In this document: one piece after another, positions 1 to 12,200 of the stretch
Position numbering within the stretch: the stretch's first letter is position 1
Layout of the letters: each line of letters begins with the position of its first letter
Assembly (NCBI GenBank): GCA_012845835.1
Contig: JABAKD010000009.1
Span: 6,077,324-6,141,323, forward strand
DNA length: 64,000 nt
DNA from: Undaria pinnatifida
Taxonomy: Eukaryota > Sar > Phaeophyceae > Laminariales > Alariaceae
Direction of reading: 5' to 3'
Notes under the pieces: model-generated
Told to the model about the DNA's origin: nothing
The model's database searches: none
What the model saw: the letters and a program-made list of their open reading frames with translations, nothing else
Program-made: the position numbers and the translations under genes

Positions 1-462
1 TCCTGAAGAAGGCAGGCGACCACTTGCTCGATATACATCCCGCATTCCATTCCCACGGTGCCACGAGGGCGTTCGACATCGAGGTACGTTCTACTCTTAT
101 CTTGCGTCCTATGTGTCACGAGTCGAAACATCCATGTCTCTTGCTCAAGACTAGGGGATGGCGTGCGGATATAGTCTATGAAGTGCGGCTCTTTTTCCGA
201 GTACCAAGAGCAAGTACAACAATACCACAACAATTACTAACAACGAAAGGAGCTCCAATAATTCGGATGGTTAAGACGTCTGCTGGAGAGAAGTACGAAT
301 ACTTTTTTACACATACTTATCGACGTCCTCCCGCCATGCTTCAACGTTTGTGGACAGATCCACAAGATCATCGACAAAAAACAAGAGTGCAAGGTGCTGG
401 GTACCTCCGCTGAGGAGGAAGAGTCCAAGCAAGCCTGCATGCTCCTTCGGAAGCAATGTTGA
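1..462 (+). CDS. 3' end of an unidentified gene (last two exons, 5' truncated by window edge)
   Basis: Two coding-like blocks join in phase 0. The first runs from the window edge to 83, in a frame starting at base 3 and ending in ..AFDIE before a good GTACGT donor at 84. The second is 358-462, after an acceptor ending GGACAG, and reads IHKIIDKKQECKVLGTSAEE... to a TGA stop at 460-462. The C-terminus is charged, with a run of acidic residues and a final MLLRKQC. I do not recognise the family. The intron (84-357) has no notable content. The call rests on codon-like composition, matching phase and splice sites only; the 5' part of the gene lies outside the window. Confidence 0.5.
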
Positions 463-1499
463 CAGCACGTTCTTTATAGAACGTTGAGTTGTGGTTTATT
501 ATACCAGCATCGTATTTTAAGAACTATGCCTAAATTTAAATGCGTGCTCTTCGTCTTTCAGGAATAAATGTACTTCACATGTTTGCGGTGTGTGCGTTCA
601 AGTTTCTGCTTCCAGCATGTTTTTTTTGGCACTGCGCTCCTTTACATCTTCAGTTGTAGTTTTCCTGTCTCTATCCTCGACAAGCGCGTGCCTGGTGTTT
701 ATGCATTGCGATAATTTATTATTGATGATCGACTTAGAGAGAGCTATTAATGAGTTTACAGGTGCTACCTGAGAGGTGGAAGGATATGCCAAGCAAGTCC
801 TCCGACGTGTCCATCATGGACTGGGCGAATGGATAATAATAACAAACTCATAATCATAATCGTCTCTATCCTGTACCGTTGAACTATATATTGACCTCTT
901 GGCATTTTCAAGTCGCCAGTTGCGCCATTTGTGCTTCTTTTCCGCCTTCCTACTGAATGTCCATTCCTCCTTCCGCAAGCGTAGCGGGCGGCGCCCAGCC
1001 GCCCGCGAGCGAAGCCCTTGTATATATTATTAATGAGCGGCTCTGAAGTTGTACTCGTTGGTGCCTTCTTGTGGGCCGTTTGTTTTCTCTCATGCGCATC
1101 TTCCCCACGCAACAGCAGAAAGGGACCACGGACGGGTAGACGCCTCCCCCGACCCTCCCTATTCACAGCATTGAGACCCCCGCTCATGAAAACGTGAGCA
1201 GACGTTGTCAAGCAGAAAATCGTCGCAACAGCAACATCACCAGTGCCATCTGCAACCTTAGACTAGAAGACTGGATACACGTTGTACCATACATTGTTGT
1301 CGTGAACTTGCTGTGATTTTATGGTTTTCACTTTCAACAATACAAGCACCATTAAGTCTAGGAGAGGTAGGTGACGGTTGTTGCTGATATATTCGCATGG
1401 ATATGAACGGTATAGTCTATATATGATGCATGCAAGCATGCTGAACTCATCATAATTTTGATTTATTTGTACAGTAAAATCTACTATAAATGCGAATAC
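463..1499. other. Gene-free stretch
   Basis: I see no credible exon on either strand. The longer open frames are low in coding character. The one structured element is a perfect GC-rich hairpin at 984-1006 (9-bp stem GCGGGCGGC, 5-nt loop), of unknown role. Confidence 0.5.
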
Positions 1500-2150
1500 T
1501 GCTCTTCACGGCTGCGTTTTACGCGTTGTCTTCGTTCGCTTCGGCGAGGACGAAGGCATCGTAAGGAACCTAGTCCATCTCGATGGCGATGGGGCTGGCA
1601 GAGTCGAGGAACCGTTGGCGTGCGTGCGGAGGGCCGTGCGCGGCATGCTTTACGCCGACGACGCAAGCATTGTCTCGAAACCGGCAGAGAAGCTTGTTAA
1701 AGTGATGACAGTCGCTGCGACCGTCTTCGATGCAGCAGGCCTCGCGCAGAATCGGAAAAAATGACGGGAGACCTTGCTGCTACGAACACGGGACCTTGCA
1801 CATCCCGGGCTCCTCCGTTCGTCGTCGAAGGAGCATGACAAAGGCATAAAGAAACAACACAGTTTCCATACCACGGCGGCGTCACCCACGAAGACGCTGG
1901 CCTCATGGTTGAGATCAAGCGACGACGGGTCCAACTTATGAGGGCATGCTAAAAGCAGTTCGATTCAGAGCTAAACGATATGACGATAGCTCGGCCCAGC
2001 CTGAAGACCCGCCTGCTGAAGAATTCATTAGAGCATGGTCTAGAAGGCTTTCTGCAAGCGGTTCTGTCCAGAGCTATACGATATGACGACCCCCCCCTGC
2101 TCAATCTGAAGATCCGCCTGCTGAAGGCCAAGGTGATTGAGACCCTGCGG

Positions 2151-2430
2151 TTGTTGTTGTTGTTGTTGTTGTTGTTCTTGTTGTTGTTCTCAAATTAACT
2201 CGCATAACACCACAAGTCCGTGGTCACAGGACAGGCTCCAGTCACTCTGGAGCTGAGGAATACCCCAGAGAAAAAACACAAACAAACCAAAGCAAAAATG
2301 CAAAGGTGGTACACGTATATATCACAGCTCTGACGCAATTCATGCCTCCACCAGAAACATATAAAAGTGAAATCGGGAGTCAGCTCACGATGTGCCAGGT
2401 CCATACTGGTGCATACGTCTCACTACTCGC
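2151..2430 (-). mobile_element. SINE-like element, family A, with (AAC)n tail
   Basis: About 280 bp separates two halves of the LINE ORF, which fixes both ends. On the minus strand it starts GCGAGTAGTGAGACG near 2430 and ends in an (AAC)n tail at 2151-2190. It is related to copies at 40306-40440, 61286-61530 and 61965-62199. Near the tail it contains CCTGTGACCACGGACTTG. I find no obvious polymerase III A or B box, so the origin of the head is unknown. A simple-repeat 3' tail and precise insertion are what LINE-mobilised SINEs show. Confidence 0.7.
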
Positions 2431-2491
2431 GTATGGGTGTATGACGTGGACTCTCAACGCGACCCACTCTGACGAGCCCCGAAAGGCGCAC

Positions 2492-2877
2492 TGTTATAAG
2501 GCTTAGTTTGGGTAAGCTATTGGTTAATCTCTTGTGCAAGTGGTCAAACGGACTAATACCCCACTAATACCTTAACAAATGGCGTCGTCGACAAACCTCG
2601 GTTTTTTGGGGTTGTGGGTTCAAGTCCCACATCCTCCATAATAAACTTTTCAGACTTTCCCCATGTTGGACTTGAAAAATACTCTCCCCGGGCCCGGTAT
2701 ACCCAGGAAGTGAAACGGCTTCGATATATCGACAGGTCCGCCAGTATATTCGGTCGACATGCTATCCCGTCGTTTCAGGGGGGGAAAGCGTTATGAGGCA
2801 TAGTTTGGGTAAGCTATTGGTTAACCTCTTCTTGCAAGCGTGGTCAAACGGACTAATACCCCACTAATACCTTAACA
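2492..2877 (+). mobile_element. TRIM: miniature LTR retrotransposon with a 4-bp target-site duplication
   Basis: Two near-identical direct repeats, 2492-2577 (86 bp, starts TG and ends CA) and 2789-2877 (89 bp, CG...CA), enclose 211 bp with no coding capacity. Two bases after the left repeat comes TGGCGTCGTCGAC, the position and TGG start expected of a primer-binding site. Directly before the right repeat is AGGGGGGGAAAG, a polypurine tract. GCAC flanks both sides (2488-2491 and 2878-2881). Removing the element plus one GCAC rejoins the LINE reading. All hallmarks of an LTR retrotransposon are present in only 386 bp. Confidence 0.8.
2593..2638 (+). other. tRNA-like 3' half inside the TRIM
   Basis: The sequence folds as a class II tRNA 3' half. 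There is a variable-arm-like hairpin (AACCTC/GGGGTT, 2594-2613), a perfect T-arm GTGGG-TTCAAGT-CCCAC (2614-2630), and an acceptor-like ATCCTCC plus discriminator A (2631-2638). GGTTCAAGTCC fits the polymerase III B box. A 5' acceptor strand GGAGGAT is not seen upstream, so it is not a working tRNA gene. Confidence 0.45.
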
Positions 2878-3283
2878 GCACCTCGAAATTCCCCGGCGAG
2901 TCCGAGATACGCCCTCAAGAAGACGAAATGCGAGAGCATTTTGAAACGACCATCCGGAAACAAACGCCGGCTCTTCTTCGCTGGGCAACATGGTACGGCA
3001 AAACAACGGGCGATTACCCAGTCGAATGATGTTGGGGAGACGGTCGGTGGAAAAAAGCCGGGACCAGGTGGGCCACCGGACAACTGGCTCAGAACTCTGA
3101 GAGACGACCTCGCCGCGTTTCGATTCACCGAAGGCTCCACGGAAGACTCCCCCCGCGGTAATTTGAGGTTGAAACCGTATTGTGGGTCCATTCGGCAGAC
3201 GGCGGGCAAGTCGCACGAGGGGGTCCTCGAAGCAGCCGAACGGTTCATGACCAGGTGGCACGTACCAAATCGGATATCTTACG

Positions 3284-3645
3284 GTGCGATTCGGTGCTGT
3301 TTTCATATATCGTAAATCCTACGGTGCGGTTCGGTGCTGTGGTATATCCTACCTGTTGTGGTATATCCTTCCATGCGGTTCGGTGCGGTTTAAAAAAATA
3401 GGAAATCCTACGGTGCGGTTCGGCGTGGTTTTCGAAAATCGTAAATGCTATGGTGCGGTTCGGTGCTATTATGCATCCTGCGGTGCGTTTCGGTGCGGTT
3501 TTCAGAAATCAGGAATCCTACGGTGTGGTTCGGTGCGGTTATCACATATCGTAAATCCTACCTTGCGGTTCGGTGCCGTGATACTACGGTGCGCTTCGTC
3601 GGTGCTGTGATACATCTTACGGCGCGATTCGGTGTGGCTCCTCGT
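3284..3645 (+). repeat. GGTGCGGTTCGGTGCGGTT satellite array 1
   Basis: About ten degenerate 28-40 bp units each contain a GGTGCGGTTCGGTGCGG core followed by a spacer ending ATCCTAC. The array starts where the LINE remnant ends. Similar arrays occur at 5155-5520 and 11300-11660. Open frames through it are artefacts of the repeat. Confidence 0.85.
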
Positions 3646-5154
3646 TGAACGGTTTTTGCTACGATGCGGTTCCAATTCCCCCTGAAGGGAAAACCGTACA
3701 ACAAAAACGTCTTTTCTTTTTCTCTGCGGTGCATCGTATGAATAAACCGGGTACAAAACCGATGGCTCGCAAGCCTTTTGTCGGGGCACTAACAGCACCT
3801 CTGTTTATCTATCTATGGTGCACCGTATTTGAGCAAACCGTACAAAACCGCGATTTCAACGGTTTCTGAAGATTTTTTCCCACTAATGCACTAACGAAAC
3901 TGCTTAAGGCAGGCGTATGAAGAAACCGTACAAACCCGCGGGTTCGTGCCAGGAACACGTTTGACACGAAACCGTGCAGACACCGTCAAGGACCGTGCGA
4001 GACCGTGACCCTATAGCGCCGTTCCGCGGCCGACGGAACCGCGGGTTTTCTACGGTTTCAAGTTAACCTCACCGTTAAGTAACCAGCCGATGATGTTACT
4101 GAGTGCCCTCCGAATAATTGCCCCCAAGCTTGCGTCCTTTTTCACGTACTGGTTCTTTCTCTTTAGCCGTTCGACCGATGGCCCCGCGTCAGTCTTCCAC
4201 GTCCAACGTAGCGGACCCTGACATTGTTTTAGGCAGTGTGCCTTGCTTTCTCTCTTGTCCTTCGCCAATGGCCCGACCTCCCGCCCTTCGGCCCCGCCCT
4301 TACAGGCCCTAAAATTGTCTGGCCTTCACAGCGTGACATGTGTTCCTTTATATTCCCCTTTGACTTTGTTTTCGCGTCTAGACTTGACCTTTTCTCTTGT
4401 TTCCTGTCGCATCCTGTTGCCCTCAGTGAACTCGATTTTTTGGTGTTTTCGTGGGCCGATTGCTGCTGGCATACCTCAGGTATATATCACTGATCTCGAG
4501 CTCTCACGGTTGTGAGCTCTATCACAGGGCTGTATCTCTTACAAGAAGGCATCTTAGCCACATTACGAGGTTTGGGGGGGTCTATATAGACTCATTTTTG
4601 TTTGTTTCGTTTGAAGAATAGCCGCATCGTCGACCCCCCTTTTAGATTTCTGGATGCTTTGTTGACATCCTTTTTCATTGCCATCATCATCATGTGATTT
4701 GCATCTATACGGTTGGGCTAAGGTTGTGGAGTGCCCTCCGCAGATGAATAGTCTACAGATTCGACGTGAAACCATCTCATGGTTGGGATGAAGCCAGGGG
4801 ATAGTAGATGTCACAGTCAGGTCAACGCCATCATAGATAGGCGAGAATGTGTACGTGACGGTGATGGTCCAGGCAGGACACCCGACATTGTTCACGCTGC
4901 ACTGCCTGCCTGTCCTACACATCGTTCCTTTTGCAGTACCGATAATGTTAGCCTTGTGTCTAGGCAGCGAGTCAAAGGGGCGATGAATAAAGACACTGGA
5001 GTCAAAGGAGAGATTAATAAAGACACCGAAAAACCATGAAGAAAACGCTTGCCAACACCGATAACCCCGTGCTCCCCCTTCGGAGACTCCTTGACTCCGA
5101 TCTAACGGGTTTTGGCACCGTACCTTCATGCACAACGCGGTGGGGGTTCGATGG
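3646..5154. other. Gene-free stretch between satellite arrays
   Basis: 3646-4060 contains scattered ACCGT/ACGGT words in both orientations, probably decayed satellite. A minus-strand open frame at 4563-5135 (190 aa) lacks recognisable domains and its composition is not clearly coding; I do not call it a gene. Nothing else is supported. Confidence 0.4.
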
Positions 5155-5520
5155 CATTCCTACGGTGCGGTTCGGTACGGTTTTAAGAAATCGGGAATCT
5201 TACGGTGCGGTTGGTGCGGTTCCAGATATCGGAAATCCTACGGTGTGGTTTGTTTGGTGCTATGTGATGTATCCGACGGTGCCGTGCGGTTTTCAGCAAT
5301 CGTATACTCTACGGTGCGGTTCGGTGCGGTTTTCAGATGTCGTGAACCCTACAATGCGGTGTTCGGTTATATTTTATGTCCTACGATGCGGTTCGGTGCG
5401 GTTTGCCGATATCGTAAGACCTACGATGCGGTGCGGTGCGGTTTTTCAGAGGGCAAAGATCCTGCGGTGGGGTAATAACTGCACCGAACCGCACCGCACC
5501 GATAGGAAAAACCGTACCGC
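5155..5520 (+). repeat. GGTGCGGTTCGGTGCGGTT satellite array 2, ending in an inverted unit
   Basis: Seven or eight units have the same core as array 1, with spacers resembling TTTCAGATATCGTAAACC. The right end (about 5478-5520) flips to the reverse complement (CACCGAACCGCACCG), so the array can end in a hairpin. Confidence 0.85.
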
Positions 5521-6214
5521 AAAGAACCCTCCCAGGTAAAGACAGATAAATATAAACGGATCACACTGCACTCTTCTTGTGATACGATTTATGATTCTGG
5601 CCCGACCGGCTGTTAATCTGTATCAATGTGTACACGAACGTTGCAAAAAAAACTGCTGCAGTACGACGTAAGAGGTCGAAGACAGAGATTACATAGACTA
5701 ATCTGATTCAAACGTGTTACACATTGCTTTCTTACTCTGGTATGATTCTGACCCGACCGGTTGTCTGCTGTATCCAAAATTTGTAGTACCACAGTACACT
5801 TGACACGTTGTACGCTTACACTGCATAATGTTACTGCGGAAAATTAGAATCGTTGTCGGCGGGAGGTGTATGGTATGCGTGGACAACATCCCAGTCCTAG
5901 TCGATCGAGGAAGTTCGCGTCAGCAGCACCAGCGCCCCCCTTCCCCAATCCTTCCTCCCGGCCTCGATTCGTCGGATTTAGGCTTTTCATATCTATCTGC
6001 ACGCTTTCATTTTTCTGAAATCAACCATTGTTGTTGAAATTCAGGGTTTCCATGAGGACTACGATGCTTGGGCGGGAGGGCGAGCAGGGCAATATGCCCC
6101 GCTGCATAAACAGTCTGAGCGTGCAGCAGCAGCCAGCAGCCGTGCCACGAGGAAGCAAGGGCCCAACCCGGGGAAGATCGCAGGATACAACATTTCCGGT
6201 GCCTGGTGGCAAAT
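5521..6214. promoter_or_regulatory. Upstream region of the TauE/SafE gene
   Basis: This interval must hold the promoter and 5' UTR of the gene that starts at 6215. I see no clear TATA box at a convincing distance. The frame stays open for some distance upstream of the ATG, so a further upstream start cannot be excluded. Confidence 0.3.
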
Positions 6215-9200
6215 ATGTCTTCTTTGTGGCGCAAAAGGCCGGCCGTGCTGGTAGCACTGTGCTTGTCAGGATTGTCCCTGTTTGTTCTTACAAGGACGAA
6301 CAGCCTAGTTCCGCGTGCCTCGGATGGCCCTGGCACAGCAGCTGCACATCCGCCACAGCAGTCCGGGGTGCAACGACTGCTGCGAGGGGAAGGCTGGGGA
6401 GACATTGAAGGGGGGGGGATCTTGGCGTCGAGAGCCTTCCGCCGGCTTGCGGGCAGCACGTCGCCCCGAGCGCCGCCCGGTCACCCATATTTCACTGATG
6501 ACGAAAACGAGAGCGTGATCTTACAGGCGGCGGAAGCCGAGCACGAGCACGGCCACACCTGGCACAAGCCGTTGCACCCAATTGACGGGTGGGATGTGGT
6601 GGGGGTAGGGCTTGCATGCATCGGTCTGATGATTGCCGCTGCCGGGGGGATTGGGGGAGGGGGCATCCTAGTGCCCCTTTATATCCTCGTGCTGGGGTTC
6701 GACCCTAAGCACGCTATACCGCTGTCCAACATAACGATTTTCGGCGGAGCAATCACGAACACCGTGCTCAATCTTAGCAAGAGGCACCCCGATGCGGATA
6801 GACCTCTGGTCGACTGGGATCTCATCCTGGTCATGGAGCCGCTCACCATCGGTGGGGCTCTTGTGGGAAGCTTCATCAACAAGGTATGTGCACCGGCGCA
6901 CAAAATTGCGTTGTCGTAGATCTCGTTTTGGTCGTGGTATATGATCTCACTGAAAATATCACGTGCGTTCGATGTACAGCAGTACCAGTTTCCTCGTACA
7001 GTCAATATAATGTGTAGATGCGTACCAGTACGATCCAGGGTACCAGCACAAGTGGAATCAGTAGTACCAGAGGTACACGGAAATATCAGTACCGTTTATA
7101 ATTCACATTAAAATTAAATCGGTTCCTATATTTCCGGGCAGGGTGTTCTGCGTGAGAGGAAGTCCCAAAATCGCGCAACTCCGATGTTTGCCCTCTTGAG
7201 CAAGAAAGTGTTTTATCGCAAGTCGGCAAGTGGAAGTTCACGGTGACCGACAAACCGAGCAAGCAAGCTACTTGTGGCCTGTGGTCAGTTGTGTAGGCGC
7301 CTATCACACACAATGCTTCCTCTCGAGTTTCTAATAATACTGTAGTAAGTACCCCTGGCGTGTGGCATGCATGAAAGAACAGGACGTACCCCGGGCATGC
7401 AAGCGAATGAAAGCATGCTCTTGGGGTGGAAGGCAATGAGACATGTATGTGCATTCATGCCGAAGCGTGTGGTTCAGTTGTCAAATTCTTGACGTCGTAC
7501 TCTGAAGTTTTATAGTTCACGTTTGAGCGCGATTCATTAGTGGGCGGCTGATGCTGGCTGTTGTTATGGTTTGTGGGCGTGACCCTAAAATGGGGTACAG
7601 ACCGTGGCCTGTGCGTGCGACCGCAGCAAGGTCGAATTTAATCCACATTCCGCACTTACAGCAGTAGCCGCATAGCCGAAGTAGAACAGCATTAGGACGG
7701 TCGGAAAGAGGAGTTGCGCCGCACTTTTCTGTGGTTCAGGCATGAGTACTGCTGGACATGGGGCATATCCCTCGTGTCTCGCGTGTCATCGTACACCACG
7801 ATACTTTGCTCGTACCCGTATAACTGCAAAATTTTTGTGATCGCGTAGAGGGTCTACTTGTAGCGTACGGTATTCCCACTGCTACATACGTACCTGGTGG
7901 TCAAATTCATCGATTGTTTGCGAAGCCGTGCTGTGCTCTTGCGCTTTCAGCACCCAGTGACCGCAGAATGTGACCTCACTGAAGTTCAAAACACCTAACT
8001 TCAGGCAGCAGCTACTGTACCCAATATCCAAATACTAGCTACCATACACCCAAACTCCTGTTGCAGGTATATCATATATGACGAACACAAAACTGAAACT
8101 GCCCCTGTTGTGTATGTACCAGGTGTGTTTTCTTCAGGTACATGCTGCCGCTGTAAGACCTATATTATACCAGGCGAGAATCTAGACCTGTTAACCCCAT
8201 GTCAAAGCAGCCGAGCCAAGAATAGCGCGGCTTTGTGCGCACAGACTCCTGCCTTGCCTGTGGAGCCACGTCGATTTGACTTTCCTTCAGATATCGTATA
8301 GTTAAACAAGTGTGCAGAGGTAGTCAGAGGTCAGAGTAACGTACCCAGTCGTCGGTACCCAATCAATGACTCGCCATCACCGGTCATTTGGAGAAGCCAG
8401 TCCCTAGAGTACATACCAGAAACTGAACTGACAAGGTATTGAGTCCTTGCTAGTCCCATTGGTACCAGGAGCTGAAACGACTGAGTCCTCGCCGGTCCTT
8501 CCAATTAAAGGTACCAGGACCTGAAAGGACTGAGTCCTCGTTAGTCCCAAGGATACCAGGACCTGGAATACCTGGTACCCCGAGGACTGGTAGTCTGCCG
8601 ACCATTTCAAATGTATGAATGAGAACGCAGCTTGCGGATTGAGTGTGCACATGTGCACGATACTAACTCAAAAACCATTTGAAGGCGCGCGCGCTGGAGA
8701 CCCAAAGGGCGATAGGAGATAGGATGGTTCATGACAGCCTCGTAGCGTTGCTTGGTCAAACCAAGCCTCATAGGGTGATGGTAAAGCGCTGCTTAGTCGA
8801 TCCAAGCCTCGTACAATGGGTGATCGTGGTCCAGCCGGAGTGCCCTTTGATGCGTGTTGGCAGTTGATCCCCATGCTACGGTGTAGAGGTGCACGTAAGT
8901 TTTTCTGGGGCTAGTGACTTAAGGAGCTCTCTATCTCGTTCAAAAACCAATTCAAGAAGCTATGAATCTTGAACCAAATACATGAGCAATCTCATGGCCT
9001 AAGTATACAACGAGCAACATGTAATCATGGTCGTCCAATCCATCCATCAATTCAATCAAAATCAAAATCAAATTGTATTGGGTATAGTTAGTTTCTATTC
9101 GAGGAGGCTTGTCAGTCACAACTACGTTTTGCGAACAAATCGCTATTCCTATCATAGTGCGCTTCGTTTGATGTATCGTCAGTTTTTATGTGCTGCTTTC

Positions 9201-12200
9201 AAAAAGACAGCACGACTTTCAGTTTATGCCGCGGTTTTTGTCTCTTGGAGGACCCCACCGAACTTGTGCACACTGCACAATAAATACCCCCGCTCTGCTG
9301 GTGCCTTCCACAATATGCAAAACCAAGGGCACAATAAATAGCTAAGTCCCAATAAATGCCCAGTGCGGAACGCGGGTCGACGGTTAGGAACCAGGAGGTG
9401 CCTGGTATTGGTCTGCGGTCTGATGTGCAGCACCACTATGACAACGCTGGCGCGATCTGTTGTACATGTTGCTGCCTGCTGTCCGTTGTGTGTGCTTTGT
9501 TGAGGCGTTATCGTCCGTGATGCCAGCGTCGTCTGTACGTTTTTACCCGTCATTTTGCTTGTGACTGGACAAAGTGTTAAAAGCGGTAATATATCAAGTA
9601 CCCGTGTACGACTAGTAATATATGCATGTTAAACTGGTTCGTTCTACAGCCGTCAGATTTTGTCCCTCTCAAAAACGGGTTTTATAGTTTACGTGCACAG
9701 ATTGATTAACATCGTCGTGTTGACCCTCGTACTAGCTAATTTTGAGGTGAGTCGCCGACCTATATCCTTACTGAGGACACACACGCAGTAACGCGCGCGA
9801 TCGGAGTAACACACGTCGTGAAAATAGGAGTTTCGACGAAATCTTCGATCTCACTGCTGTGGTGTATTTTGATTTCTTGTAATAAGTACCCGGGTAAAAT
9901 GCCTGATAACTTGTTCGTAATTGCTTCTTTGTTTGCTTTTCAGAATCTGGTATACGGGCGTTGCTAGACACAATGTACCGGTGGACAATGACACTGCGTG
10001 TAGTGCGTAGTGTTCGATCATGTACGATGTAAACATGGTACATGTGAGGTCGTACTGTGGTTACCATACAACCAGGTGTATGGTATTTTCCGTGTGAAGT
10101 CGTACTGCCGCTGTTATTATCGTGTTTATTATTATTTATTTTTTTGATCGTCGCTTTTACTCTCCAGCTCAACCCGTAAGAAGATTTACCCTCAACGACC
10201 TTCTGGACAAGCCGTGGTGACAGGTGTCGCCCCTTCTCCCCTAAGTTACATGTCTTCGTTTTTATCGCCTATAGCGTTCAGCATTCCCACTTTTCAGCTA
10301 TTTCTGCTTGTCGATGTCCCTCGATCTTTTCGCCAACTCACGCTCTCGCGCCTTTATCTCGTCAATTTCTACGCAAGTTTTACGCAAGAACAAGCCCCTA
10401 CGAGCACGAGTATGCACTAGTCATGGAGAGGATTCGGACCCGCATCATTGACTTTAGTAGGCACGAGATTCATCTACTACTACGCAGACTACTATCTGCT
10501 AGCATACCATGTACCGCTACCATGTACTCGTATGGCGCGTGTGAGGTTCCACATATGGCACTATCGTCAAAAGGCGGTCGTGTACGTCCATGTTTGGTTC
10601 CAGGTACTTGTTATGGTGTTTTGATATACGGGGTGCATTCGACGTCTTCTCTTCCAGCTCGTGCGGTTTGTTGTCTGTGCTCCGACACGCGCTCGCGCTT
10701 GTACGTGCTCACTGCTCCAAGAGCCGCCCCTTCCTATCGAACGAAAAAAATCGCGATTCGCAACATTTTTGTAAAATTATTTTGAAATACGTCAGCTGTG
10801 AGTTCGACCAGTTGAGTGGCCGATGCTCATTGTTTTCAGCTGCGTAGTCCTTCGGCCGCGCATCTGTACATATGTATTCCTCTTAAAGGATATAGGCCAA
10901 TGACTCGCCGGGATGCTCCTACGAGAAGGGTCAACAGGGCAGTCTCAAGGACGTTTGGAAATTGCTATGTAGATATGTTCCGTTTGCAAAAGTTGTCAAT
11001 GTAACGATTCCTTACAAACGACACGACTCGTGAAACTGTCACAATTTCTTTGTCACATTTTTTTGTTGCTATGGACTGGCTCTATGCACTACCGAGTAAA
11101 GCTGTGACCATGTAACCACGCTTTTGAGCCATGTTATCCTCTCTTTACCATCAAACGCAAGATTATGTCGTAAACTCTACCGTGCGGGGTACACACCGGT
11201 ATTGTCTCGCAGTCTCTCGCGTTATTTTTTGTCACACTAAGATTAAATCGACGTAGTGTGATATGTACCAAGGCGTTTCACGGTGTGTGGAACCGAACCG
11301 CGGTGGGTATTTTGTTGTGGCATGACACGGTGAGGTTCGGTGCGAGGTGCTTAATTTTTGATAATGTGCGGTGCGGGTTGGTGCCGTTTTCAGTTTACAG
11401 TTTTCTTTACAGGAATCGTACGGTGCGGTTCGATGCGGTCTATAATCCTACGTTGCGGTTCGGTTCGGTTAAAACCGGCGGTCAAGACCGCACCATATCT
11501 GCACCGTAGATAATTTCTTGATGTTTAAAGCCCCCCGGCTTTTTTTCGGTTTTATTTTGTGAGATTCGAACGGTGCGGTTCGATGCGGATTGTGAATTTT
11601 GATCCTACCGTGCGGTTCGGTGCGGCTTTGTAAAAGGCGAACTCGTACGGTGTGGTGCGGTAAACCACATCGCAACGTATGAAAAAAACGCGCCGTGAAA
11701 AACCTGTTGGTATATGCTATGTAAACGCCAATCGATTATACTCCATGGTCACGAAATAGGCTTCAGCAATTATAAAGTGGAAGAGAAACGCGATCGAGGA
11801 AGTATAAAAAGGAAGATGATATGCAGACTCGGAACAAAAAATTATCTTACCCAAACCGCAGACATGCTACCACTAATCGCTGCGATAAACCAGACCCTCC
11901 GAGACAGCGCGCTTGATCCTCCCGAGTTGCTGCAGCCTGTCACAAAAAATAGTAGCGGGTCTGCGGTTGGGTACGGTAGTATCGCTTACGGCATGTGTAC
12001 GATGTCTGTTCTTCCAACCCGTGTCCACGCCGCGATTCGAGTCTGGTTCCGTACGCGCTAATCGGACACCCACTAATTCCCTGTACACTGCTTTATCCGC
12101 TTTGCTTTTGTGGTACCCTCCGTATCCTTCTCTCTCTCCTGAATGATAGAGCTCACCTCAACCAACTCGCTCTCTCGCACTGGAATATCCTCTCATAAAC

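Larger units (their letters stand above)
1500..3270 (+). mobile_element. Decayed non-LTR retrotransposon (LINE) reverse transcriptase, interrupted by two younger insertions
   Basis: A 78-codon open block at 1528-1764 carries the reverse transcriptase active-site motif GMLYADDASIVS (YADD at 1651-1662), flanked by VRNLVHLDGDGAGR and MTVAATVFDAAGL, typical of LINE-type RTs. Frame-broken remnants follow: the region before 2150 ends VIETLR, and 2432 onward resumes YGCMTWTLNATHSDE. These two halves would be adjacent in an intact RT. The 3' part of the ORF (2881-3265) reads CESILKRPSGNKRRLFFAG, then PGPGGPPDNWLRTLRDDL and EGVLEAAERFMTRWH. Frameshifts and stops make it a dead copy. The interruptions are the element at 2151-2430 and the one at 2492-2877. 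Confidence 0.8.

Noticed and set aside
2593-2638. Functional tRNA gene
   Set aside because: Only the 3' half folds; no matching 5' acceptor strand or anticodon arm is found within a class II tRNA length.
4563-5135. 190-aa minus-strand open frame
   Set aside because: No recognisable domain, no partner exons, and its upstream end enters the satellite array.
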